The notes under the pieces are model-generated. The model saw only the letters and a list, made by a program, of their open reading frames with translations. It was not told where the DNA came from and searched no databases. From Bacillota bacterium (GTDB lineage Bacteria > Bacillota > Sulfobacillia > Fermentithermobacillales > Fermentithermobacillaceae), in the NCBI GenBank assembly GCA_012841065.1, contig DUVI01000042.1, forward strand, positions 1-64,000: DNA of 64,000 nucleotides, in the 5' to 3' direction. Made by a program: the position numbers and the translations under genes. This document shows positions 52,135 to 61,307 of the stretch, piece by piece. Position 1 is the first letter of the stretch, and each line of letters opens with the position of its first letter.

Positions 52135-54786
52135 CTAAAATCGTTCCATCAGCCGCCCGGCAGCCTTCCGGAGCTTGCGCCCTTTCACATACAAGGGTGA
52201 GCCTGAAAGGCTTACTTGTCCCTTGGGCCTGTGTAAGACAAACATGGGTATCCGGTTAACAACATCGAAAGATATCATACCCAGTTCCATCATAATGGAA
52301 ATACACGACTCCAAGAGCACCAAGTGCTGCTCGTAAGCGGCATCCTTAAGTTCCACAAACTCGTGTGAATACAAGGGGCCGGCCTCCCAGACAGGAATAC
52401 ATCCGCTACCCGGCCTAATGAGAAACTTCCACACTTGCTCTACGTATTCCTTTGAAGGATAACGGGCAAGAAGCCACGTGATTGAATCTTCCGCATAACC
52501 ATCGGGAAAGATGCTCTCTATCCCCTGGGACGTTGATAGATCCGCGAGTTTGTCATTGGATTTCCGGGAAATCGGCGGGTGAACCACCACGAGCTTAGCC
52601 CCACGTCCGATGTCCTCTTCCACGAGACTCCAGGGAGCATCAGATACAACTACCCCGTTTTCCCTCTCGAGAATGACCTTTGCATTGTGGGCAAGCGCAC
52701 CGTTGTGTGTGCTCAAGTGCAAACCGGCTTCGATACCGAGGCGTCTCAGCGCAACCCACATGGCGGCTGCGGCATCACGGCTCCACGTGTAGAAAACCGT
52801 AGGCCCACGGTCTGGGATATACCGCGCCAGACTCATGTATTTTTGGCCCAACTTGCTCCAGGGAAGGCGGACATCCTCTACAAACAGGGAAACCGTATCC
52901 CGGCCAAGGAATGTATTGCGGTTGGGAGCAAAAACCACGTCGCAAGCTCCGGGAAGACATACCTCTGAAACCTTGTGGCCTGCACCAAACCATACCAGCC
53001 TGACCGGGTTGGGTGTACCGCCAATCGTGAGTTCAAGATGATCCTGCGTCTTGCCGATCAGCCTTACGCCGGTAATCTTGCCTCCGAAAAGCCCCAACAA
53101 GGGCCTGGGATTTCCTGTTCCAAAGGGCTCCAGGAATACCAAAGGCATTAGCGTTTCCTCACGACAATCTTCAACACTCACCAGTCCGTCTAATTGTAAC
53201 GTCGGTTCGATCAATTTATCTCCCAAAAGCTGCCTCACAGCTGCCTCAAATCTGTCTGCAAACGCCGACACGTGCTCACTGCGGACCGAAAATCCTCCTG
53301 CAGCTTCATGGCCGCCGTAAGTGACCAGGAAATCCTTGCACTCTGACAAGGCCTGGTGAACGTTGAGTCCCGGGATCCCGCGCACTGAGCCCTTAAGCAC
53401 CCGACCTTCGCCTGCAATCAAAGCGCAAGGCCGCCAGTACCTGTCTCTTACCTTGGACGCGGCGATACCTACAACCCCTTGGTGCCACGAAGCTCCAACC
53501 TCACAGATGGAGTACCGGGGGTATCCCGGATAACCCCCACCGGCTCCCTGGCATGCATCTGACAAGACTCCAATTGCGAGCTTGTCGATTCTTTCATAAC
53601 ATTCCTCAAGCATGACCAGCTCAATCTTACGCCTCTGGCGGTTGAGCCGGTCCAGTTCCCGTGCCATCTCAAAAGCCTTGTGCAGATCATCCTCACAAAG
53701 CAGGTTGAACGCATCCCGGGCATGGCTTAGCCGGGCGGCGGCGTTAATCCTGGGTACCAATGCAAACACAACATCCCGCTCAAACTCCAGGTCCCGGACC
53801 TCAACCACACCCGCAAGTGTTTGTTCATCCAATCTCCCAAGGCCAAGAGATTCATCCGGACTGCTTTCAAGCAATTCAGTAGCTGCACAGCTGCATTGGC
53901 CAAGATCTCCTCCAAGCTTGAAAATCCCTGAAACGCACAGCAGGGCAAAGATTCCTGGGCGGCAGGTGTGTTGTAGCTGCCTCACGCCTTGTCTCACCCA
54001 CAAACGATTGAGCCCTGTCACAGGGTGGCCGTCTCCCGCAATGGACAGGGCAAGCATATCTGTACCCCAATCGGAGGATACCATATCCTCCGAGCCCCTT
54101 TGTTCCAGCAACGCCCTGGCCAACAAATACGCAACTCCGGCACCTGTGAGGGATTGAAGACCAAACGCCTCCCACGAAGGCAACCACGGGTTTATGATTG
54201 CAAGCGCGTCAGGCAAGGAAGCGCCAGGCCTGTGATGGTCTGTGATAATCACATCGATCCCCAGTGATTTGGCTCTCTCACATGCATCCCAACCGGTAAT
54301 CCCACAGTCAGCCGTAATTATCAGGGTGACTCCTTGGGAATGAAACCTGTCTATCAAGTCGGCGTGAAACCCGTAACCATGTTGAAACCTACACGGGAAG
54401 AAAACCTCAACATTATGTATACCTGCAAGTTCCAAACCTTCTTTGAGGATCATTGCGGAGGTTATGCCATCCGCATCGAAATCTGAGTATATGAGCACCT
54501 TGTCCCCTGACCCGGCAACTTGCCCAAGTATTCCGACCGCTTCCTTCATCCCAGGAAGGGCGGCAAATTCGGGAAGAGTTGACTTGCCTCCCCAAAGGTC
54601 TACAGCAGCTTGGATACATCCCCCGGTCCGCCTTAGCAGCAATGAAGCAGTTTCCGTAGGAACATCCAGCATCTCTGACAGAATATCCACTTGGTCCGGA
54701 TCGACGGCCACAGGGTGGTTCCACCGGGCATAAGCTCCTGCTATGTTTGTCAAGAAAGATCCAGCAAATAGTGTGTCCTTTTTCAT
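52135..54786 (-). CDS. recJ: Single-stranded-DNA-specific exonuclease RecJ
   Basis: An 883-residue RecJ. The DHH phosphoesterase motifs are visible (YSDFDADGITSA, ITADCGI, IITDHHRPG, and the INAAARLSHARDAF region), followed by the DHHA1 domain with YGGHEAAGGF and a long C-terminal extension as in Firmicutes RecJ. It is about 100 residues longer than B. subtilis RecJ. The ATG at 54786 has no clear ribosome site; it follows the LapA gene by 5 bp, so coupling is likely. Confidence 0.95.
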   Translation of the reverse strand: MKKDTLFAGSFLTNIAGAYARWNHPVAVDPDQVDILSEMLDVPTETASLLLRRTGGCIQAAVDLWGGKSTLPEFAALPGMKEAVGILGQVAGSGDKVLIYSDFDADGITSAMILKEGLELAGIHNVEVFFPCRFQHGYGFHADLIDRFHSQGVTLIITADCGITGWDACERAKSLGIDVIITDHHRPGASLPDALAIINPWLPSWEAFGLQSLTGAGVAYLLARALLEQRGSEDMVSSDWGTDMLALSIAGDGHPVTGLNRLWVRQGVRQLQHTCRPGIFALLCVSGIFKLGGDLGQCSCAATELLESSPDESLGLGRLDEQTLAGVVEVRDLEFERDVVFALVPRINAAARLSHARDAFNLLCEDDLHKAFEMARELDRLNRQRRKIELVMLEECYERIDKLAIGVLSDACQGAGGGYPGYPRYSICEVGASWHQGVVGIAASKVRDRYWRPCALIAGEGRVLKGSVRGIPGLNVHQALSECKDFLVTYGGHEAAGGFSVRSEHVSAFADRFEAAVRQLLGDKLIEPTLQLDGLVSVEDCREETLMPLVFLEPFGTGNPRPLLGLFGGKITGVRLIGKTQDHLELTIGGTPNPVRLVWFGAGHKVSEVCLPGACDVVFAPNRNTFLGRDTVSLFVEDVRLPWSKLGQKYMSLARYIPDRGPTVFYTWSRDAAAAMWVALRRLGIEAGLHLSTHNGALAHNAKVILERENGVVVSDAPWSLVEEDIGRGAKLVVVHPPISRKSNDKLADLSTSQGIESIFPDGYAEDSITWLLARYPSKEYVEQVWKFLIRPGSGCIPVWEAGPLYSHEFVELKDAAYEQHLVLLESCISIMMELGMISFDVVNRIPMFVLHRPKGQVSLSGSPLYVKGRKLRKAAGRLMERF

Positions 54787-54791
54787 CTTGA

Positions 54792-55157
54792 TTACGGAAT
54801 GTCTCTCTCCATCCCGACAGCTCTTAACGCCTCCAACTCAGCCGCCAACCTGTCAGCCTCAGCTGCCAATATATCTGTTTTCTCCTTCTGTTCCTTCAAT
54901 GCTCGCTCAAGTTCAGTGACTTGTCTGGTTGACGCCTCAAGGGACTTGGTGAGCTGCTTCACCTGCCCACGGGTTTTGGCGCCCTTGAACCAAGACCAAA
55001 CCGTTCCCACAATCAGGCCAATCAACAAAGAACCCAACACCACGATGGCCATGTTAAGCGACAAGCTCCAACTCAAGAAGGTAATGGAAACCAGCTGCGC
55101 ATTTTGAACGGCAAATATCACCACCGGAATAAGCAACAGCACCACCAGTATAAGCAT
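54792..55157 (-). CDS. LapA-domain (DUF1049) membrane protein
   Basis: A 121-residue protein with two membrane helices (about residues 2-20 and 33-55), the LapA-type FAVQNAQLVSITFLSW turn, and a C-terminal coiled coil (about 70-115). GGGAGGTGAGG precedes ATG 55157. LapA family proteins in proteobacteria assist LPS assembly; in Gram-positives the role is unknown. It is translationally close to recJ. Confidence 0.85.
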   Translation of the reverse strand: MLILVVLLLIPVVIFAVQNAQLVSITFLSWSLSLNMAIVVLGSLLIGLIVGTVWSWFKGAKTRGQVKQLTKSLEASTRQVTELERALKEQKEKTDILAAEADRLAAELEALRAVGMERDIP

Positions 55158-55208
55158 TGGCCTCACCTCCCGGATGTTTTGTGAATGTACCAAGCTAACA
55201 CGTAGGAT

Positions 55209-55883
55209 TCACTTATGTCTACGACGTTTCCGCGCGTTTTGCCTCTCTTCAGATTCCTCCTTGACAGGAGCTTTGCTCCAGTCATACTGCTCCAGCAATT
55301 TCCCGAAATCTTCCGCCTCGGGGCCGAAGTAGTCATCCATGCTTTCCTCTGTACCTGAATATCTCCGGGCCCCAACGGCCGACCCGTCGTGCCAGGAGCG
55401 GCTCGCCTCACGCTTCTGCCTTTGAACACGAAGTCCTGCCTTTCTGGCTTGCTCCCTGAGTTGATCGCGGGCCCGTTCAACTGATTGCTTGAGATGGATG
55501 TTCTCGAACCCTCCTTGGGTCAAGCCGGGCGGGCCCTGCTTGGATAACTTCACGACTTTGTTTACCCACTGCTTGAGGCCTGCCCTGTGTGAAATTTCCA
55601 TGGCAGGGACGCGTATCACCGAGAACCCCCAGGCCTCCAACTCAGATTGCCGCTTCTTGTCCTCAACCTGACGAGAAGATGTGAGGTGGCTCCACCCGTC
55701 TACCTCGACGATGAGCCACTCATCCACCAGAAAGTCAACTGTGAAATGATTTATGGACACTTCCCTTTCAAACGAAACCCCTGCCTTCTTGAGCGCCTTG
55801 GCTAGTTTGAGTTCGCCGGCTGTGTCCTCGTGATACCCCCATATTTCCTTGGACGTGTATGGCCTAAGGCACCTCTTCTTCAT
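55209..55883 (-). CDS. DUF559-like PD-(D/E)XK nuclease-fold protein
   Basis: A 224-residue protein. Residues about 20-105 resemble the Vsr/DUF559 endonuclease fold: FTVDFLVDEWLIVEVDGWSHL gives the D...E-V-D catalytic pattern, followed by KKRQSELEAWGFSVIRV. The rest is basic and low-complexity with acidic patches. AGGTGAGG lies six nt before ATG 55883, and the start overlaps the S9 peptidase stop by 20 bp. Such proteins are often solitary; target unknown. Confidence 0.78.
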   Translation of the reverse strand: MKKRCLRPYTSKEIWGYHEDTAGELKLAKALKKAGVSFEREVSINHFTVDFLVDEWLIVEVDGWSHLTSSRQVEDKKRQSELEAWGFSVIRVPAMEISHRAGLKQWVNKVVKLSKQGPPGLTQGGFENIHLKQSVERARDQLREQARKAGLRVQRQKREASRSWHDGSAVGARRYSGTEESMDDYFGPEAEDFGKLLEQYDWSKAPVKEESEERQNARKRRRHK

Positions 55884-57996
55884 GACAGGCCTCACCTTCT
55901 ACTGATGCCGGCTTGGCAGGAAGCATAAGTACTATGTTTGCCGGCTTCGCCAGGGGCACTGAATAGTCGTCCCCGGGACCCATATATCTGTCGAACCAAG
56001 CCACAATGTATTCCAGTCTCTCCACCCGGTGTAACGGTTTGCCTGTCCGGGACAGGTTATGGTTCCCGCCCGGGAACCTGACCATGACGGCAGGTTTACC
56101 GAGTTTCTTAAGCGCCACGAACATTTCATCTGCCTGGCTTATGGGACACCTCAAGTCCCCTTCACTGTGAATCAGCAGAAGAGGGGTTTCAATGTTCCTT
56201 ACATACATAATAGGTGACCTGGACAGGTAGGCCTCAGAGTTGTCCCACGGATCCCCGTCAAATTCGAACTGGCCGTTCATGTAAGCGTAATCACTGGTTC
56301 CAAACTGGCTGAAGCGGTTACATGTACTCTTGCATGAAACAGCGGCTTTGAACCTGTTGGTGTGCCCAATTATCCAATTTGTCATGTAGCCGCCGTAACT
56401 GCCCCCGGTTACTCCCATCCTGGCGTTGTCTACCCAGGGGATTTTGGCTGCGAAATCTGCAATGGCCATTACATCCCTGAAATCGGCGCCTCCCCAATCA
56501 TGCCGCGTGGCGGCCACAAATTCCTGTCCGTACCCTGTGCTCCCCCTGGGGTTGCCGAAAATCACTCCGTACCCTCGTGCAGCTAATACCTGAAATTCGT
56601 GGAAGAAAGCAAATCCGTAAGCTGAGTGGGGTCCGCCGTGTATTTGCAGCACAAGCGGGTACTTGTTTCCGTCCTGCATCCCGACGGGTTTCATAACCCA
56701 CGCCTGGAGTCTCTGCCCATCGTACGCTTCCACCTCTACTTCTTCAGGACGGCTTAGATACAGGCACTCAAGCAGTTCTTGATTGACTTGAGTTATCCGC
56801 CGCACTTCGCCCTTGCCGGCTTTAACCTCCAACACCGTGTCTTCCGGCTTTGAGGTCTCGATGCTCAAATCAACACACCAAATATCACATATGATGTCCG
56901 GCGAAGTAACTGCAACGGCTAACTTGTCACAAGAAGCAGACTTACTCCAACCGTAGATCACGCACTTTCCGTCCACAATAGGGCTGACGGCCATGGTATC
57001 AACACCAACGCTGTAAAGCCCGGTTGCTCCGCTATTCAGGGCTGTGAAAAATACAGTCTTGCCGTCGGCTGACCAAACCGGTTTTGAACCGGAAGCAGAC
57101 ACCATATCAGATGTGGCAGTCTGCCCAACCCCGAGTTGCGCAGGCCTTGTCAGGAACCTGACAGGCCCTCCCTCCGGATCTACCAGGCATACCCCTGGAA
57201 CGGTGGCGCCCTTGTATTCATTGTCATGCCCGTAGCACGCGATGAGCTTGCCGTCGGGAGACCATGAAGGTGAACACAGTACTGCGTCGCTTGACGTAAG
57301 TCGCTTCATCTCGCCGCCGTTTGCGGGTACCACCCAAATATCTCTCACCGACGAAAGCTCATGATCGGGAAACCTGGAAGATACAAAAGCTATGTATCCG
57401 CCGTCAGGAGACCATTCTGGTTCAAGGCAGTCATAGGGGCCGGTGGTAATCTGAGTCACGTCTCCGGACTCAAGATCCAACACAAAAATCTGGTAGTTGC
57501 TTTCCGGAAGGAACCCGACGGAGTCCAGTTTATGTCTTAGGCGGGTAATCACCCTCACTCCGGAACGGTTGTTTGAGTCTGAATGCTTGCATCCGTCGCT
57601 TCCAAGGGCACTGAAGGCGATTCTCTTGCCGTCAGGGGACCAGGTTGGGTTGCGTACCCCGCCTTCTATCGATGTAGCCTTAGCCGCTTCGCCCCCCTCA
57701 AGGGGCAGAATATACAACTGGTTCTTGTCGTCATCTCTGTCAGATACAAGAGCTACCTTCGTCCCGCAAGGCGACCACCTGGGGCAAGTATCGTTTCCCG
57801 TACCTGAGGTAAGCTTTAAGGGTTCCACCTGGGCGTTATCCAGATGAGCCATGTATATTTGGGTCTTGTATGATTTCAGCGTACCCTTGTCAGTTACTGT
57901 CTTGACTTCGAACAATACCTTGGTTCCGTCAGGGGATATTTGAGGATCCCGCACCCATTTCATGAGATATAAGTCTTCTGAGCTTATAGGTCTCAT
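55864..57996 (-). CDS. S9 family acylaminoacyl-type peptidase
   Basis: A 710-residue prolyl-oligopeptidase family peptidase: N-terminal seven-bladed TolB/WD-like propeller with repeated W-SPDGK blades (about residues 1-420), then the alpha/beta-hydrolase domain with nucleophile GGSYGGYM, the acid in HSEGDLRCP and the histidine in GGNHNLSR. No signal peptide, so it probably acts in the cytosol on short or N-acylated peptides. AAAGGAG precedes ATG 57996. Confidence 0.95.
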   Translation of the reverse strand: MRPISSEDLYLMKWVRDPQISPDGTKVLFEVKTVTDKGTLKSYKTQIYMAHLDNAQVEPLKLTSGTGNDTCPRWSPCGTKVALVSDRDDDKNQLYILPLEGGEAAKATSIEGGVRNPTWSPDGKRIAFSALGSDGCKHSDSNNRSGVRVITRLRHKLDSVGFLPESNYQIFVLDLESGDVTQITTGPYDCLEPEWSPDGGYIAFVSSRFPDHELSSVRDIWVVPANGGEMKRLTSSDAVLCSPSWSPDGKLIACYGHDNEYKGATVPGVCLVDPEGGPVRFLTRPAQLGVGQTATSDMVSASGSKPVWSADGKTVFFTALNSGATGLYSVGVDTMAVSPIVDGKCVIYGWSKSASCDKLAVAVTSPDIICDIWCVDLSIETSKPEDTVLEVKAGKGEVRRITQVNQELLECLYLSRPEEVEVEAYDGQRLQAWVMKPVGMQDGNKYPLVLQIHGGPHSAYGFAFFHEFQVLAARGYGVIFGNPRGSTGYGQEFVAATRHDWGGADFRDVMAIADFAAKIPWVDNARMGVTGGSYGGYMTNWIIGHTNRFKAAVSCKSTCNRFSQFGTSDYAYMNGQFEFDGDPWDNSEAYLSRSPIMYVRNIETPLLLIHSEGDLRCPISQADEMFVALKKLGKPAVMVRFPGGNHNLSRTGKPLHRVERLEYIVAWFDRYMGPGDDYSVPLAKPANIVLMLPAKPASVEGEACHEEEVP

Positions 57997-58030
57997 AAAA
58001 AGCTCTCCTTTCGTGAACGCAGTTGGGATT

Positions 58031-59596
58031 CTAACCTGATATATCCTGCGGACTACCCAACTTGCGTTTTACAAGATTTGTTATGAGTACGATCTCTTCA
58101 CATTTGAGGATGAAGGCGCACGCCAGGTACACCGCAACAGAAGCCCCTACAACCAAGAAGGTCAACAATATGTCGTGCTTCATGCTGCCTGTACCGGCTG
58201 TCACGCCCGAATATGTCCCAAGCGCCCATGCGCACATACCCATTACTGCAGATGAAACCAGTATCTTCAGACCAGATCCGGCGAGCTGCCTGAAGTTAAC
58301 TCCAGCAATATGCTTTGTGTAAAACATCAGGCCGGCCACGGCACCTATCCACGACGCCAGTACATTGGCCAGCGCCAGGCCAAGATGCCCCAAGGAGTTG
58401 ACAAACACAAGGTCAAGTACAATATTGACACACGAAACCCCAAAGGCAAGTACCACAGGATACCATGTATTCTGGCTCGAATAGAAACCCACGTCAACAA
58501 TCCTGGCAAGCGCCAACCCTACGATTCCGAGGGAGTAAATCGACAGGGCACCGGCAGTAAGCAAAGTGGCTGTGCCTGTAAACGCGCCCCTCTCAAAGGC
58601 AATCCTGACAATGGGCTTGGCGAGCACCGTAAGCCCAACCGCAGAAGGCACGCACACAAACAGTGCATAACGCGCCCCGGTAATGAGGGTCTCACCCATA
58701 GCTTCATGGTCTTTCCGCGCCCACATTTCAGACAGGGTTGGAAATACCACCGTGATTACGGCGGTGACGAACAGATCGAGGGGCAGCGACCGTATCCTGC
58801 CGGCGAAATTCAGGGCAGCTATTGAGCCGGGGACAAGCCTTGACGCCAGATTCTTGTCGACAAGGGTGTACAGCTGGGTTGCAAGCCCCCCTACCACAAG
58901 GGGAAGTGCCAGCTTGAACACTTGCTTGGTGCCATGATCAGCCTCAGGCCGGAAGCGGAGGCCCAGGCGCAACTTCCGCACCCAAGGGGTTTGAATTGCA
59001 TTATATGACAGGTAACCTGCCACAGTGGCGATGGCCAGACCACCCAAACCCAGTCTAGGAGCTAAGAGGGCTGTAAGAGTGACGATGCAAAGGTTTTGAA
59101 CGAAGGGAGCTATTCCGGGTACGGTAAACTGCTTGTAGGTATTGAGTATACCCTTGTACAACGCACCTAGAAGCGGCAATGCAAACGCAGGAAAGAAAAG
59201 CCTTGTGAGTCCCACTGCACTGTCAAACACATCGCCTGAGAAACCCGGCGCGTACAACCTCACCAGAGCAGGTGCAAACGGGATAGCCACCAATCCTGCA
59301 AAGAGGAACACGCCAACAGACAAGGTAATCACCGACGACGCCAACCTTGCCGCACCCTTCTTGTCATCTTGAGCTGCGTATGAGGCAAAAACCGGCAAGA
59401 ACGCAGTCGACACCGGATTGGAAATAAGTCCGGTAAGCACTGTAGGTATGGCAAGAGCTACAACATACGCATCAGTGAGCCCTGATGCCCCAAAAAACCA
59501 AGCTAAGAGCTGCTCACGCACAAAACCCATGATTTTCGAAAGTACACCCAGAACCGAGACTATTACAGTAGCCCTCGCCATCCCTTTCTTTGACAC
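58031..59596 (-). CDS. murJ: Lipid II flippase MurJ
   Basis: A 521-residue MOP-superfamily flippase with about 14 membrane helices. The MurJ pattern is visible from GVLSKIMGFVREQLLAWFFG, SNPVSTAFLPVF, FFPAFALPLLGALYKGILN and LASRLVPGSIAALNFAGRI. It moves lipid II across the membrane for peptidoglycan synthesis. GTG 59596 has AAGGGATGAG upstream. It is transcribed divergently from the transhydrogenase operon. Confidence 0.94.
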   Translation of the reverse strand: MSKKGMARATVIVSVLGVLSKIMGFVREQLLAWFFGASGLTDAYVVALAIPTVLTGLISNPVSTAFLPVFASYAAQDDKKGAARLASSVITLSVGVFLFAGLVAIPFAPALVRLYAPGFSGDVFDSAVGLTRLFFPAFALPLLGALYKGILNTYKQFTVPGIAPFVQNLCIVTLTALLAPRLGLGGLAIATVAGYLSYNAIQTPWVRKLRLGLRFRPEADHGTKQVFKLALPLVVGGLATQLYTLVDKNLASRLVPGSIAALNFAGRIRSLPLDLFVTAVITVVFPTLSEMWARKDHEAMGETLITGARYALFVCVPSAVGLTVLAKPIVRIAFERGAFTGTATLLTAGALSIYSLGIVGLALARIVDVGFYSSQNTWYPVVLAFGVSCVNIVLDLVFVNSLGHLGLALANVLASWIGAVAGLMFYTKHIAGVNFRQLAGSGLKILVSSAVMGMCAWALGTYSGVTAGTGSMKHDILLTFLVVGASVAVYLACAFILKCEEIVLITNLVKRKLGSPQDISG

Positions 59597-59815
59597 AATC
59601 TCATCCCTTTTTCAAAGAAATTTGAACTCAACACTATGGTACCTTACGAAATCATAACATCAAACACAAAAAAGAGGATTATCTCCTTCGTTGTAGAATC
59701 AAGATCTGATGGGAGGCAGAAGTACTGTCCGCATCACGGTTCATATTCCGAGACAAACTGACCGGATTCCATAATACAACCATGCTTCCCCAAAACGTTA
59801 AGGAGGTCATTGCTC

Positions 59816-60991
59816 ATGCAATTCCAAGGTCTGGTTGTCGGCGTCCTGAAAGAAATCATGCCAGGTGAAAGACGCGTAGCAGCTATTCCTGAAACGGTAA
59901 AAAAGATGGTAGCCGCCGGTGCCAAAGTATTGGTGGAAAAAGGTGCAGGCATCGGGTCCTATTTCCCGGATTCTGAATATTCAAATGCCGGCGCGGTAAT
60001 AGTCGACGATGTTGAGGAGCTGTTCGCACAGGCGGACATTATCCTCAAAGTCAAGGAGCCCCTTTTCAACTCCGGCAAGAACAAGCACGAAGTGGATTTC
60101 ATGCGTGAAGGCCAAGTGCTTATCACCTTCTTGCACCCTGCTGCTCCGGCAAACCACGAGATGATCAAGAATCTATCTGCAAAAGGCGTTATTGCTCTCA
60201 CCCTGGACGGGATTCCCAGAATTTCAAGAGCCCAGGCTATGGACGCTTTGACTTCCATGAGCACAGTAGCCGGGTACAAAGCTGTACTCATGGCCGCAAA
60301 CCGTCTGCCCAAGTTCATGCCCATGATCGGCTCAGCAGTAGGTATGATCCCTCCCGCTACAGTCACAGTGTTGGGAACCGGTGTTGCCGGACTCCAGGCA
60401 GTTGCGACTGCGAAGAGGCTGGGCGCCGTTGTTCACGCAGTGGATATCAGGCCTGACGCAGCAGAGCATGCCAAGAGTTTGGGAGCAAGGCCGGTTGAGA
60501 CAGGTATCCCGGCTGAAGTGGCAATCGGTAAAGGCGGTTACGCCAAGGCACTTCCTGAAGAATGGCTAATCAAAGAACGGGAAGCTATCAAAGACACCAT
60601 CATCAAGTCAGACATTGTCGTAGCTACGGCTCTGGTACCAGGACGGCTGGCACCGGTACTGATTACTGAAGAAATGGTCAAAGCAATGAAGCCCGGTTCT
60701 GCAATCGTTGACGTCGCCATTGACCAAGGCGGAAACTGCGAACTGACCGTAGGCGGAGAAGTAATTGAAAAATACGGTGTAAGCATAGACGGAACCAAGA
60801 ACATCCCCGGAATGGTTCCCGAAAGCTCAACCACCATGTTCGCAAGAAACGTGCTCAATTACGTTTCAAACATCGTGAAGGACGGCAAGATCGTGATTGA
60901 TCTCGAAGATGAGATTACTGCATCCTCACTGGTATGCAAAGACGGCGAACTGGTTCACGCCGGAGCAAGGGAAGCTATGGGACTTAACTAA
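59816..60991 (+). CDS. pntAA: NAD(P) transhydrogenase alpha subunit, NAD-binding domain I
   Basis: A 391-residue dI subunit that binds NAD(H), related to alanine dehydrogenase. The start VGVLKEIMPGERRVAAIPETV, the Rossmann segment VTVLGTGVAGLQAVATAKRLGA with VHAVDIR, and VDVAIDQGGNCE are typical. AAGGAGG precedes ATG 59816. It is the first of three genes; like Rhodospirillum and Thermus enzymes the alpha chain is split, with the membrane part in the next gene. Confidence 0.95.
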   Translation: MQFQGLVVGVLKEIMPGERRVAAIPETVKKMVAAGAKVLVEKGAGIGSYFPDSEYSNAGAVIVDDVEELFAQADIILKVKEPLFNSGKNKHEVDFMREGQVLITFLHPAAPANHEMIKNLSAKGVIALTLDGIPRISRAQAMDALTSMSTVAGYKAVLMAANRLPKFMPMIGSAVGMIPPATVTVLGTGVAGLQAVATAKRLGAVVHAVDIRPDAAEHAKSLGARPVETGIPAEVAIGKGGYAKALPEEWLIKEREAIKDTIIKSDIVVATALVPGRLAPVLITEEMVKAMKPGSAIVDVAIDQGGNCELTVGGEVIEKYGVSIDGTKNIPGMVPESSTTMFARNVLNYVSNIVKDGKIVIDLEDEITASSLVCKDGELVHAGAREAMGLN

Positions 60992-61011
60992 TCGTTCAAG
61001 GAGTGGCGTTA

Positions 61012-61290
61012 ATGGATGTACTTATTCAGGTCGTCGTGTTTGCAGTTGCAACCTGGCTTGGGTATAAGGTGATTAGCGAAGTGCCTTCACTGCTTCACAC
61101 ACCCCTTATGTCAGGTTCCAACGCCATTTCAGGCGTTACAATCCTTGGTTCCCTGGTGTCCACTGCCCTCGCGGTGAGCTTGAGGAGCAAGGCACTTGGG
61201 TTTGTAGCCATAGTCCTGGCTTGCATCAACCTGGTAGGTGGATTTGTGGTTACAGACCGGATGTTGAGGATGTTTAAGAAACAAGAATAG
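61012..61290 (+). CDS. pntAB: NAD(P) transhydrogenase alpha subunit 2 (membrane part)
   Basis: A 92-residue membrane protein with three hydrophobic helices and the motif HTPLMSGSNAISGVTILGS, the hallmark of the PntA2 dII segment. AAGGAG precedes ATG 61012. Together with the membrane part of PntB it forms the proton channel. Confidence 0.94.
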   Translation: MDVLIQVVVFAVATWLGYKVISEVPSLLHTPLMSGSNAISGVTILGSLVSTALAVSLRSKALGFVAIVLACINLVGGFVVTDRMLRMFKKQE

Positions 61291-61307
61291 ATTAACGGGG
61301 TGTCGAG

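Noticed and set aside
59597-59815. Shared promoter for murJ and the pnt operon
   Set aside because: Only weak hexamers with poor spacing (for example TTGATG-N19-CATAGT for murJ) could be found, so no promoter is listed.
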